A stretch of 59,691 bases of DNA from Sporanaerobium hydrogeniformans. Its GTDB lineage: Bacteria; Bacillota; Clostridia; Lachnospirales; Cellulosilyticaceae. Under the pieces are notes generated by a model. It was not told the origin of the DNA. It ran no database searches and worked only from the letters and a program-made list of their open reading frames with translations. Of this stretch, positions 43,971 through 52,792 are shown piece by piece (the first letter of the stretch is position 1; every line of letters begins with the position of its first letter). The stretch spans positions 1 to 59,691 of the forward strand of contig NZ_PEDL01000019.1 of the NCBI RefSeq assembly GCF_002735925.1, written 5' to 3'. The position numbers were made by a program, and so were the translations under genes.

Positions 43971-43994
43971 TAACGAGTGAAAGGAGGGAAAACA

Positions 43995-44876
43995 ATGAAA
44001 AATTTTAGAACCATAGAGAAGGTATTTAGAGGGCCGGAAGTACATATGGTTGGAGATGGTTTTAGAGTCTCTCAGTATTTACCGGCTGGAACCAACGGTA
44101 TGAAGCGATTATCTCCATTTATATTACTAGATTATCATCCCCCTTATTATTATGAGCCATCATTAACTAATCGTGGTGTTGGGGCTCATCCACATCGAGG
44201 ATTTGAAACGGTAACCATTGCTTATGAAGGCAAAATTGAGCATCATGACAACAAAGGAAATCATGGTATCATAGGACCTGGAGATGTGCAATGGATGAGT
44301 GCTGCATCAGGCATTATGCATAAGGAATATCATGAAACTCAGTTTAGTAAGCAAGGTGGCATTTTGCATATGATTCAGCTTTGGGTGAATCTACCTAAAG
44401 CTAAAAAAAGAACAGAGCCTAAATATCAAGCTTTATTAAAAGAGAACATGGGAAAAGTGGAGCTTGAAAACAATCAAGGTGAGATTAGTATTATTGCTGG
44501 TGAGTATAACAGTGTTAAAGGACCAGCAAGTACTTTTACCAAAATCAATTTATATAATGTTAATCTAAGAAATAATGGAAAAGTCTTGTTAAATGAATCA
44601 AGTACTTTTAATACAGGAATACTTATTTTAAAAGGTAAGATTAAACTTAATGAAGATAAGATATATGAGGAAGGCGATTTTATTGTATTTAACAATATAG
44701 AGGGTAGTATTTTAGCCGAAGCTATAAGTGAAGAAGCACTATTTATCGTTCTTAGCGGAGAGCCAATAGATGAACCAGTTGTATCGTATGGTCCATTTGT
44801 AATGAATACAAGGGAAGAGATCTACGAGGCCTATGAAGACTTAGAAAACAATAGATTTGGGACAGACATATTTTAA
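43995..44876 (+). CDS. Pirin family protein
   Basis: A 293-aa bicupin of the pirin/YhaK family. The N-terminal cupin carries the metal ligands in GAHPHRGFETVTI and the later HKEY (two His, His, Glu); the C-terminal cupin is also present. Bacterial pirins are redox-related or quercetinase-like cytosolic proteins. ATG 43995 has AAAGGAGGG upstream; an in-frame GTG at 43977 is part of that RBS. It is followed after 37 bp by azoreductase. Confidence 0.93.
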   Translation: MKNFRTIEKVFRGPEVHMVGDGFRVSQYLPAGTNGMKRLSPFILLDYHPPYYYEPSLTNRGVGAHPHRGFETVTIAYEGKIEHHDNKGNHGIIGPGDVQWMSAASGIMHKEYHETQFSKQGGILHMIQLWVNLPKAKKRTEPKYQALLKENMGKVELENNQGEISIIAGEYNSVKGPASTFTKINLYNVNLRNNGKVLLNESSTFNTGILILKGKIKLNEDKIYEEGDFIVFNNIEGSILAEAISEEALFIVLSGEPIDEPVVSYGPFVMNTREEIYEAYEDLENNRFGTDIF

Positions 44877-44913
44877 CCCAAAACCATATTACAAAAAAGA
44901 GGAGCAAGAAATT

Positions 44914-45510
44914 ATGAATAAAGTATTGTACATCAAAGCAAACATTAAAAATGAAGGACAATCAAGAACTTTTAAAGTATCTGATCGTTTTATAGAAGAA
45001 TACAAGAAAAATAACCCACAAGATGAAGTCTTTGAACTGGATTTATATAAAGAGAATATAGATTTCTTAAGACCAGATGATTTAGGAAAAATTTTTGGAC
45101 CTAAAGATGAGGCAAGTAAAGAGAGTCCACTATTAAAGTATGCTTATCAATTTGCAGAGGCAGATAAATATGTATTTGCAGCACCTATGTGGAATTTAAG
45201 CTTCCCAGCTATTTTAAAAGCTTATATAGACTATATCAGTGTGGTAGGAATCACATTTAAGTATACTGCAGAAGGTCCAGTAGGACTTCTTCAAGGCAAA
45301 AAAGCAGTCCACATTGTATCTAGAGGTGGGGAATATGGTAATGCACCATATGAAATGGGTGACCGTTACCTTAGAACGATTTTAGGTTTCTTTGGGATAG
45401 CAGACATAGAGACTATAGCCATTGAAAACGTAGACGTAGTCGGCGTTAATGTAGATGAAAAGATTGAAGAAGGCATTAGCAAGGCAAGTTTACTTGCAAA
45501 AGAATTTTAA
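44914..45510 (+). CDS. azoR: FMN-dependent NADH:quinone/azo reductase
   Basis: A 198-aa flavodoxin-like-fold enzyme: MNKVLYIKANIKNEGQSRTFKVS (FMN phosphate loop), APMWNLSFPAILKAYIDYI (about 88-106, FMN isoalloxazine site), and HIVSRGGEY. It reduces quinones and azo compounds with NAD(P)H. ATG 44914 has GAGGAG upstream; the longer frame start lies inside the pirin gene. Last gene of the MarR-controlled unit; a terminator follows. Confidence 0.92.
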   Translation: MNKVLYIKANIKNEGQSRTFKVSDRFIEEYKKNNPQDEVFELDLYKENIDFLRPDDLGKIFGPKDEASKESPLLKYAYQFAEADKYVFAAPMWNLSFPAILKAYIDYISVVGITFKYTAEGPVGLLQGKKAVHIVSRGGEYGNAPYEMGDRYLRTILGFFGIADIETIAIENVDVVGVNVDEKIEEGISKASLLAKEF

Positions 45511-45533
45511 GTATAATCATAAAAGATAAAATG

Positions 45534-45578
45534 AAAAGGGGTACTATAAAACGAGTAAAGGTTTTATAGTACCTTTTG
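45534..45578 (+). terminator. Terminator of the pirin-azoreductase unit
   Basis: GGTACTATAAAAC/GTTTTATAGTACC (45540-45552 with 45561-45573), flanked by A4 and T4. Confidence 0.9.
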
Positions 45579-45598
45579 TAGTTAAAGGAGCATAGCTT

Positions 45599-46360
45599 AT
45601 GTCTAAGTATTATCAAACGTCACAAGTCGCCAAATTAGTAGGGGTTCATCCTAATACAGTAAGGCTTTATGAAGAGTGGCAACTTATTACTAAACCAAGT
45701 AGAAAAGCTAATGGTTATCGCATTTATACGGATGAGCATATCAGTCAGATTTGCTTACTAAAGGTAGCTTTAAGAGGAGAAGTTCTACAGAATGGTTTAA
45801 GAAAGCGTGCTATTGAAATTGTAAAAGCAGCAGCAAAACAAGACTATGAGAAAGCCCTTCAGCTTAATGACTGTTATTTAAACGAAATAGCTTTAGAAAA
45901 GGGAAAAGCAAAAGAAGCTATTCGGGTGGCAGAGTTGATGATTAGAAATGTTGGTCTAGAACAAAGACTTTCTTTAACAAGAAAAGAGGCAGCCGATTAT
46001 CTAGAAATAAGTATAGATACCCTTAGAAATTGGGAATTAAACGGATTATTAACTGTTAAACGTAGTGCAAATGGCTACCGTATTTATGATGAAAAGGATA
46101 TTCAAAGATTAAAGCTTATTCGTACTTTAAGATGTGCTAATTATTCTCTCATGTCTATTTTACGTATGCTAGAGGCATTAGAGAAAAATAATCAAATTGA
46201 CATCAAAAAAGTCATAGATACACCAGGGCCCACAGAAGAAATTATTTCTGTATGTGATCATTTACTATCATCTCTTGATGAATTAGAACAAGATGTTTTG
46301 CAAATGAAGCAGCAACTATTGATAATGAGACAACAATTTAATGATAAAATTTTTCCATAA
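45599..46360 (+). CDS. Double-MerR-domain transcriptional regulator (second)
   Basis: A 253-aa protein with two MerR winged helices, about 5-75 (YQTSQVAKLVGVHPNTVRLYEEWQLI...GYRIYTDEH) and about 125-195 (LSLTRKEAADYLEISIDTLRNWELNGLL...GYRIYDEKDIQRLKLI), with a helical linker and a C-terminal coiled coil. It has the same layout as the protein at 31717. RBS AAAGGAG. It sits before helD, with a 69-bp gap and no clear terminator between, so it may control it. Confidence 0.87.
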   Translation: MSKYYQTSQVAKLVGVHPNTVRLYEEWQLITKPSRKANGYRIYTDEHISQICLLKVALRGEVLQNGLRKRAIEIVKAAAKQDYEKALQLNDCYLNEIALEKGKAKEAIRVAELMIRNVGLEQRLSLTRKEAADYLEISIDTLRNWELNGLLTVKRSANGYRIYDEKDIQRLKLIRTLRCANYSLMSILRMLEALEKNNQIDIKKVIDTPGPTEEIISVCDHLLSSLDELEQDVLQMKQQLLIMRQQFNDKIFP

Positions 46361-46429
46361 ACCCTCCATTATAACACCAGACTTATTTTGTGTTTTAAAA
46401 TAAAGGACTACGAGGTAAGGAGGGACAAA

Positions 46430-48508
46430 ATGGATATTAATTTATGCAGAGATGAAAAGGAATATTTACAACTTGTTCAAGATGAAATTAATAGTACGGT
46501 AGAGCAACTAGATGAATTAGCCAAGACTAAACAAAAAGAGATTTTTGAAGCGCATAAATATGTGGTTCAAAATCATACAGACATGGATGCCATGGAAATC
46601 TTCTCAAATAATAAAATAATTGCTAACGACATTGATAATTTAGAGAAGCGTACGGCAATCAAAAGTAGGTTAGAGCGTATGAGAGATAATACTTACTTTG
46701 GAAGAATAGATTTTTTATTTGAAGGTGACGCTAGCGAGGATGTAGAGGCCTATTATATTGGTCTAGGAGATTTTACTTCTGACAAGTTTAGGGAAACCTT
46801 GGTTTATGATTGGCGTGCCCCTATTAGTAGCATGTACTATGATTATGAAATAGGACCTGCGAGTTATCAGGCACCTATAGGAGACATGTGCGGAGAGATT
46901 ACAAAGAAAAAACAGTATAAAGTAAAAAATGGGCAACTCGTGTACGTATTAGATAACGAGATCAGAATAGCCGATGAAATTTTACAAAAAGAGCTCAGTC
47001 ATAATGCCGATAACCGAATGAAAAATATTGTGGCGACTATTCAAAAGGAGCAAAATGCTATTGTGCGTAATGACAAAGCACGTATTATGATTGTTCAAGG
47101 AATCGCAGGTTCCGGAAAAACCTCTATTGCGCTCCATCGCATTGCTTATTTAATTTATCAGAGTCGTCATGAACTTAATTCAAATAACATTTTAATCATT
47201 TCACCTAACCCTATCTTCTCAGACTATATTTCAAACGTCTTGCCAGAATTAGGGGAAGAAAACATCAGACAGTATAGCATACAAGAGCTTATAGCAGATG
47301 AATTAAAAGAGATTGTAAAGGTAGAATCTAAATTTGAACAAATAGAATTTTTATTAAGCAGAGAAATGGAAGGCTCTAATCGTAAGAGAAATATAGATTA
47401 TAAACAGAGTGAAGAATTTTTCGGGCTATTACAACATTTTGTTGAAGAATTCCCGGAGCAACTCATGGCTTTTAAAGATATTTCTTTAGAGGAGATTTGT
47501 TTTAGCAAGGAAGAAATCAAACATCACTTTTGTAATAGATTCACCGGACGACCTCTTTTAAGTAGAGCAGAAGATATTGCTAACTATTTAGCAGAAAGTA
47601 AAGAAGGCTATCAAGGGTTAAAAATAACAAAGCTTATGAGGAAGCAAATAAAAGTTAAGCTTATGGGGATGTTTAAAGAAACAGAACTAGTAAGCATTTA
47701 TGAGCGCTTTATAGGCTGGTGTAATGAGGTAAGGAATCTACCCTTTATTTTAGAAATGAATAAGGAATGTCTAGCATATGAGGATGTCTTTCCTATGATT
47801 TATCTTAAATATGCCTTAAGTGGGTATACAGGAGATCATAAGATTAAACATTTAGTTATTGATGAAATGCAGGATTATACAAGAGTTGAGTTTGAAATAT
47901 TAAAGAGATTGTTTAATTGTAAGATGACTATTTTAGGAGATATTTATCAAGTATTAGAACCAAAGGAAACCAATGTATTAGATACATTAAAAGAGGTATT
48001 TGAGGAAGCAGAGCTGATTAGAATGAACCGAACTTATCGTTCTACTTTTGAAATTGCCACCTTTGGTAAAAAGATTATTAATCAAACAGAGATGATTCCT
48101 TTTGAGAGACATGGAGAAGCACCACAATTAAAGGGGAGTACCTTTTATAGCAAGATGCTAGAAGAGATGTTAGTAGATTTAAAGGAGCTAGACTTAAATC
48201 AATATACAACGGTTGCTATTATATGCAAGACCTTATCAGAAGCAAAAAAGGTTTATAATGACTTAAGTCCTTATATAGAAGTTACTTTATTAACTACTAG
48301 TAGTACTGTTTTCACTTCAGGAATTATTATTACTACCTCTTATTTAGCAAAAGGGTTAGAGTTTGATGTGGTTTTCATTCCAAGTGTGAATGAAAAAAAT
48401 TACTATACACCAGTTGATAAGCAAGTACTTTACGTATCTTGTACAAGGGCATTGCATTTACTTCATATTTATTATGATCACATACTATCACCTATCTTAG
48501 AAAGCTGA
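46430..48508 (+). CDS. helD: HelD-like RNA polymerase recycling ATPase (UvrD superfamily)
   Basis: A 692-aa SF1-type protein: an N-terminal coiled coil (about 1-80), then FGRIDF and the WRAPISSMYYDYEIG region typical of HelD. Walker A GIAGSGKTS is at about 224-232, Walker B VIDEMQDYT at about 475, and the C-terminal motif TTSYLAKGLEFDVVF at about 645. HelD binds RNA polymerase and releases stalled complexes. ATG 46430 has AAGGAGGG upstream; an in-frame start at 46388 lacks an RBS. Some HelD homologues confer rifamycin tolerance. Confidence 0.9.
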   Translation: MDINLCRDEKEYLQLVQDEINSTVEQLDELAKTKQKEIFEAHKYVVQNHTDMDAMEIFSNNKIIANDIDNLEKRTAIKSRLERMRDNTYFGRIDFLFEGDASEDVEAYYIGLGDFTSDKFRETLVYDWRAPISSMYYDYEIGPASYQAPIGDMCGEITKKKQYKVKNGQLVYVLDNEIRIADEILQKELSHNADNRMKNIVATIQKEQNAIVRNDKARIMIVQGIAGSGKTSIALHRIAYLIYQSRHELNSNNILIISPNPIFSDYISNVLPELGEENIRQYSIQELIADELKEIVKVESKFEQIEFLLSREMEGSNRKRNIDYKQSEEFFGLLQHFVEEFPEQLMAFKDISLEEICFSKEEIKHHFCNRFTGRPLLSRAEDIANYLAESKEGYQGLKITKLMRKQIKVKLMGMFKETELVSIYERFIGWCNEVRNLPFILEMNKECLAYEDVFPMIYLKYALSGYTGDHKIKHLVIDEMQDYTRVEFEILKRLFNCKMTILGDIYQVLEPKETNVLDTLKEVFEEAELIRMNRTYRSTFEIATFGKKIINQTEMIPFERHGEAPQLKGSTFYSKMLEEMLVDLKELDLNQYTTVAIICKTLSEAKKVYNDLSPYIEVTLLTTSSTVFTSGIIITTSYLAKGLEFDVVFIPSVNEKNYYTPVDKQVLYVSCTRALHLLHIYYDHILSPILES

Positions 48509-48533
48509 AATAGATAAATTAAGTAAATAATAG

Positions 48534-48588
48534 AAAACACCTAGAACATAAAAGATTAAAAACTGCTATGTTCTAGGTGTTTTTATGA
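48534..48588. terminator. Bidirectional terminator after helD
   Basis: AAAACACCTAGAACATA/TATGTTCTAGGTGTTTT (48534-48550 with 48568-48584) is a 17-bp perfect stem with A- and T-tracts. Confidence 0.92.
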
Positions 48589-48674
48589 AATTTACAAGAA
48601 TAGTTCTAGATACTGCCTAGTGACCATTTCACTAAGGTTTATTCTATTAGCCTGGAAAAATTACTCATACACTT

Positions 48675-49238
48675 TTATTTAATTAAACCTCGCTTAATAT
48701 ATTTTTTAATATAATCATCATAGTATCCCACTAAAAGCGTTAATGCATAATCAAAAATCAAGAAAGCAGGTTGTAAGAGCAAATAGATGAATACAAAACT
48801 AGAAGTTGAATGAAGCCCTAAAGAAGCTAAACGTGATAAAAGTGTAGCAAAAATAGTTTCTAAATCGATACCTAGTATTCCTTGGGCTAAAAAGAAAGTT
48901 ATTAAAAAAGTCATATTAAAAACGACTAGCTTAAGTACAATTTCCACAAAAGATTTATTTATGCGTTCAATGAAGCCTTTTATAATGCCATACATTCCAA
49001 AGAAAAGAATATACAGCAAACTAATATGAGGAGATGCAAAAAGTAAGCTTCCCATACTAGAACAAATATACACCAGTATGGCAGTTTTAAGCCCTTTTTC
49101 CATGAGTGCAATAGGAGGAATAAAGGAAAGAAGAGCTAAAAGTGTTAAGGTATTAGTAGGTAGCAATCGTGTGAGATAGAGTAAGATAAGGCTTACAGCT
49201 GTTAAAATACCCCCAAAGGCAATAGAACTTGCTTTCAT
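48675..49238 (-). CDS. Integral membrane protein, five or six TM (187 aa)
   Basis: Nearly all of the chain is hydrophobic helices, with a basic end (YYDDYIKKYIKRGLIK). Size and layout resemble S-components of ECF-type vitamin transporters, but no motif confirms this. Its start overlaps the stop of the DUF5685 gene by one base, so the two are translationally coupled. Third gene of the leftward TPR-DUF5685 cluster. Confidence 0.65.
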   Translation of the reverse strand: MKASSIAFGGILTAVSLILLYLTRLLPTNTLTLLALLSFIPPIALMEKGLKTAILVYICSSMGSLLFASPHISLLYILFFGMYGIIKGFIERINKSFVEIVLKLVVFNMTFLITFFLAQGILGIDLETIFATLLSRLASLGLHSTSSFVFIYLLLQPAFLIFDYALTLLVGYYDDYIKKYIKRGLIK

Positions 49239-50143
49239 TAATCCTTCCTCCTTTGTTTTTTGTTTTTGCAGTTACAGTAATGCGTCACCTTAGTATACTG
49301 CTCCATCATACCAAGAGAAATAATGTTATAAAGAATGGCTTCATTCCTTTGAAGAGGGAGGCCTTTGAGATGTTCTTTTACTGAATAACCACAATTAAGT
49401 AAAGTAAAGCTAACACGTTCTTTAATTTTAGGGAAAAAATCCTCAAAGCTTAGATGCTCCTTATTATAGAGAAAATCTAAAGGATTAAATTTATTTTTCT
49501 CCATATCTTTTTTTAGATCATCGAGTGCATCAATAATATAAATCCACTTCCCTAAGCAGTATCCAAACTGAAAGAGATGCTCACGTGTATGAGGAAAATC
49601 CTCTACAATTTCAAAAGGATAATCTTTAAAAATATGAGCAACTATTAAGCTAAAAGGCTCTGCAATCTCATCTATAGAGGAGAAGTTTTTACTTTCTTCT
49701 AACTTATTAAGGGTATTTAGGTTTTCTTCAATGAGAGTATAAATCTCATTCATAGACGCCGGAAATTTATTTTTATAAGGTTTTAAGAAAGTAGCCAGCG
49801 TCTTACTCTTTAAACTGTGATCATCAAGTTCATCATCTAAAAGTTTAAAATAAACGAGTGCAACATTCATAGCTGCTGCATAGAAAAGAGCCTGATTATC
49901 AAGTAAAACAGGCTTCTTTTTAATGGGATTAGTCATACAAACCTTAGAAGTAGGAAGGGTTTCTAGAGGATTTAAGCTATCTAAAAGTAAGGCTAAAAAG
50001 GTCATATCATAATTTAAAATCATTCGAGGAAGATTCCCAAAGTGTTTTTTGATATGAAAACATAAACCGCAATAGTAGCTTTTAAATTCTTTGTATTCTC
50101 TTATTTTAAGTTCATCTTTTAATGGAGTGACATAACCAAACAT
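49238..50143 (-). CDS. DUF5685 family protein
   Basis: A 301-aa cytosolic protein starting MFGYVTPLKDELKIREYKEFKSYYCGLC, the signature start of DUF5685, with further paired cysteines (YCGLC, CNCKN) suggesting metal binding. KLLDDELDD and YIIDALDDLKKD are acidic helices reminiscent of all-helical prenyltransferase-like folds (weak). It is found in clostridia next to J-domain or TPR proteins. Middle gene of a three-gene leftward cluster. Confidence 0.75.
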   Translation of the reverse strand: MFGYVTPLKDELKIREYKEFKSYYCGLCFHIKKHFGNLPRMILNYDMTFLALLLDSLNPLETLPTSKVCMTNPIKKKPVLLDNQALFYAAAMNVALVYFKLLDDELDDHSLKSKTLATFLKPYKNKFPASMNEIYTLIEENLNTLNKLEESKNFSSIDEIAEPFSLIVAHIFKDYPFEIVEDFPHTREHLFQFGYCLGKWIYIIDALDDLKKDMEKNKFNPLDFLYNKEHLSFEDFFPKIKERVSFTLLNCGYSVKEHLKGLPLQRNEAILYNIISLGMMEQYTKVTHYCNCKNKKQRRKD

Positions 50144-50155
50144 AGTAAGCTCCTT

Positions 50156-50554
50156 TTAAATACAGCTGATTAAGTCACCGCCCATACATTCACAGCAGGT
50201 GTCTAGGCAAATCAGATCACAACAGTTAAATTCACAGCAACAGTCATCACAACAACAGCAACAATCACAGCTACTGCGTCTACGTCTTGGTCTGTGATAA
50301 TAATCATCACTATAGCCATGGTAACGACTCATCAGAGCAGTTTTTGTTTCTATATAAAATGTTTCACTTGGAGCAAGGCTAATAGCTGTTTCTAAATGAG
50401 AAAGAGCAGAGTCAAACCAAGATTTTTTTAACGCAATAAGACTGTATAAATAATGCCAGTGGGCAGACTTCTCATGAAGTGTATTTAAAGTTGTTTCAGC
50501 AGTTACTAAGTCGTTATTTGAAATCAGTATTTGAATTTCTTCAAAGGTATGCAA
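50156..50554 (-). CDS. TPR-like protein with a cysteine-rich tail (132 aa)
   Basis: Residues 1-75 form two or three TPR-type helical hairpins (DLVTAETTLNTLHEKSAHWHYLYSLIALKKSWFDSALSHLETAISLAP). A His/Tyr/Arg stretch follows, then a 39-residue tail with 16 cysteines in CC, CCC and CCCCC runs mixed with Asp. The tail suggests dense metal or Fe-S binding, or a palmitoylation-like/structural role. First gene of the leftward cluster with DUF5685. RBS GGAGTGAT. Confidence 0.75.
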   Translation of the reverse strand: MHTFEEIQILISNNDLVTAETTLNTLHEKSAHWHYLYSLIALKKSWFDSALSHLETAISLAPSETFYIETKTALMSRYHGYSDDYYHRPRRRRSSCDCCCCCDDCCCEFNCCDLICLDTCCECMGGDLISCI

Positions 50555-50589
50555 TGCGAATCACTCCTTATAATCAAGTATATATTATT

Positions 50590-50750
50590 AGTATAACAAA
50601 AGTAAGGAAAAATGATAGACTTTGTTTGTATGAAAAAACAGGATAAATAGTATGTAAAAGTCATACCTACTGCTAGGGCATCAATACTTGTGACAATAGC
50701 TAATACTGATATGGTTTTAAATGCTGGTAAAAATAACTCATAATATGTAT
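50590..50750 (-). pseudogene. mntP-type manganese exporter fragment
   Basis: Read leftward from about 50739: ELFLPAFKTISVLAIVTSIDALAVGMTF. This contains the (A)TSIDALAVG motif of MntP/DUF204 efflux pumps. Only about 30-40 residues remain, with no start codon context and no second half. A relic between two divergent units; the rest of the gap (to 50821) holds the AT-rich promoter region of the response regulator gene. Confidence 0.6.
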
Positions 50751-50821
50751 ATAAATAGGCAAGAGTGGAAAGTAAGTATATAATATAAAAATAAACAAAG
50801 GCTTAGTAGTGAGGTGAAGGC

Positions 50822-51499
50822 ATGTATAAGATACTAATTGTTGAAGATGATAGAGTGATTGGTGAAGAAGTCACAAAACATTTGATGAAATGGGGATATG
50901 AGGTTCATCAAGTAAAAGATTTTACTCAAGTAACGGAAGAATTTTTGGTTATAGGGCCACATCTTGTACTTATGGATATTGGCTTACCTTTTTTTAATGG
51001 GTACTATTGGTGTACGGAAATAAGAAAAAAATCTAAAGTACCTATTATCTTTTTATCATCAGCAAGTGATAGTATGAATATTGTTATGGCGATGAATATG
51101 GGGGCAGATGATTTTATCACGAAACCTTTTGAGTTAGAAGTCCTTGCAGCTAAAGTACAAGCCATGCTTAGGAGAACCTATGACTTTATAGAAGAATGTA
51201 CAGAACTAGAGCATAGAGGTGTGATTTTAAATTTAGCTGATGCAACACTTGTTTTAGGAAATGATAAAATAAAACTGACAAAAAATGAGTTTTTAATGCT
51301 TCAAATCTTATTTGAACATAAGGGAAAGGTTGTAGCTAGAGAGGAAATCATGAAGAAGCTCTGGGACACAGATTATTTTATCGATGATAATACTTTGACT
51401 GTTAATATGGGAAGAGTTCGTAAAAAATTAGAAGAGATGGGCTTAAGAGATTTTATTACAACTAAAAAAGGTTTGGGATATATTTTAGAGAATGAATAA
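50822..51499 (+). CDS. Response regulator, OmpR family (BceR-like)
   Basis: A 225-aa regulator: receiver (about 1-118) with phospho-site Asp in LVLMDIGLPFFNG, the conserved Lys in FITKPFELEVL, and a winged-helix Trans_reg_C domain (about 128-223, LTKNEFLMLQILFEHKGKVVAREEIM). It is encoded 18 bp before its kinase and 1.3 kb before a Bce-type transporter, so it controls resistance to cell-wall peptide antibiotics. RBS GAGGTGAAGG. Confidence 0.93.
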   Translation: MYKILIVEDDRVIGEEVTKHLMKWGYEVHQVKDFTQVTEEFLVIGPHLVLMDIGLPFFNGYYWCTEIRKKSKVPIIFLSSASDSMNIVMAMNMGADDFITKPFELEVLAAKVQAMLRRTYDFIEECTELEHRGVILNLADATLVLGNDKIKLTKNEFLMLQILFEHKGKVVAREEIMKKLWDTDYFIDDNTLTVNMGRVRKKLEEMGLRDFITTKKGLGYILENE

Positions 51500-51517
51500 T
51501 GAAGAAGGAGTACTTAG

Positions 51518-52528
51518 ATGAAGAAAAAGAGTTTAGGGGACTTAGCTATTTTATGGTTAAAGGATCATATAAAGAGTATAGTGCTTTATTTAGTATTAAT
51601 GTTTCTTTATTGTATGGTGGCAGCATTATCTAGGATCCCTATGGAGCCTATTTTATATAGTACGTATGTCTTTAGTTTTGTAGGCATTATGGTTTGTTTA
51701 TGGGATTATCAAAAATATATTAAGAAATACTATGCCTTATTAAACGTCTATGAAAATAGGACGATTTCATTAGAACAGCTTCCTTTACCCCAAAGCTTTA
51801 TTGAAGGAACTTATCAAGAAATTTTAAAAGCACTTTATGCCAATCAACAAACAGCAAAAATGCAACTAGGTGAACAAAAAACAGAAATGACGAATTATTA
51901 CACCTTGTGGGCACACCAAATTAAAACACCTATTGCAGCGATGAAGCTTTTACTAGAGCACAAGGAAGAACAAAATGGCTATATGCTAGAAACAGAACTT
52001 TTTAAAATAGAACAGTATGTAGAAATGGTACTTCAGTATTTAAGATTAGAAAGTATTTCTGCAGATTTAGTTTTAAAACCTTACGCACTTCAAGATATTG
52101 TAAGACAAGCTGTGAAGAAATATGCCATCAGTTTTATTGGAAAGAAGCTTACACTTCATTTACAACCTTTTGAGGCAATAGTACTAACAGATGAAAAGTG
52201 GATTAGCTTTGTAATCGAACAAATTTTATCAAATAGCTTAAAATATACACAGACAGGAAGTATTACTATTTCAATAGAAGAAACGGATAAAGAAATAAAA
52301 TTGATGATTAAAGATACAGGGATTGGGATAAGTCCAGAAGATTTACCTAGAATTGGAGAAAGAGGGTTTACAGGCTATAATGGCAGAATGGATAAGAAAT
52401 CTACAGGGATAGGCTTATACCTTTGCAAACAGGTCACCACTAGACTTTCGCATAGTTTAGAAGTAACTTCAACCGTTGGACAGGGGACAATAGTGACGTT
52501 AGGATTCCTTAAAAACAAAAAACTATAA
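51518..52528 (+). CDS. Intramembrane-sensing histidine kinase (BceS-like)
   Basis: A 336-aa kinase with two close TM helices (about 16-38, 42-60) and almost no extracellular part, typical of intramembrane-sensing kinases. The H-box is YTLWAHQIKTPIAAMKLL (about 128-145), N-box EQILSNSLKYT, and G-boxes DTGIGIS and STGIGLYLC. Such kinases do not sense peptides alone but through the BceAB-type transporter encoded next. RBS AAGAAGGAG. Confidence 0.93.
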   Translation: MKKKSLGDLAILWLKDHIKSIVLYLVLMFLYCMVAALSRIPMEPILYSTYVFSFVGIMVCLWDYQKYIKKYYALLNVYENRTISLEQLPLPQSFIEGTYQEILKALYANQQTAKMQLGEQKTEMTNYYTLWAHQIKTPIAAMKLLLEHKEEQNGYMLETELFKIEQYVEMVLQYLRLESISADLVLKPYALQDIVRQAVKKYAISFIGKKLTLHLQPFEAIVLTDEKWISFVIEQILSNSLKYTQTGSITISIEETDKEIKLMIKDTGIGISPEDLPRIGERGFTGYNGRMDKKSTGIGLYLCKQVTTRLSHSLEVTSTVGQGTIVTLGFLKNKKL

Positions 52529-52531
52529 AAC

Positions 52532-52545
52532 TTACAAAAATGTCA
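52532..52545 (+). promoter_or_regulatory. BceR-type binding site (candidate)
   Basis: TTACA-N4-TGTCA fits the TnACA-N4-TGTnA inverted repeat of Bce-type regulators, but lies upstream of a terminator and about 250 bp from the transporter start, farther than usual. The remainder of the 264-bp gap has no gene. Confidence 0.35.
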
Positions 52546-52568
52546 TGTTTGAAAAAGAAATGTAAGCC

Positions 52569-52597
52569 AAAGAAATGGCAAGGCATTTCTTTTTTTT
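52569..52597 (+). terminator. Terminator between kinase and transporter genes
   Basis: AAAGAAATG/CATTTCTTT, 9 bp with a 6-nt loop, followed by T-rich sequence. It separates the two-component genes from the transporter pair, which is usually induced from its own promoter. Confidence 0.8.
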
Positions 52598-52792
52598 CTA
52601 TACTAAAAGAGAAATGAGCCTCATGTTTATCAACATACATGAGAATAGGGTTTTGATTTAAACAGTTTTTACTAAAAGAGTTTTATGGCAATAGGTAATA
52701 GGTGGGTAAAGGCTATAGTAGTAAAAATAATGAAATGAGAACTTAGGCAGTAGAACTAAAAAGATAATAAGTGTAGATAAGAGGGAGAGAAA

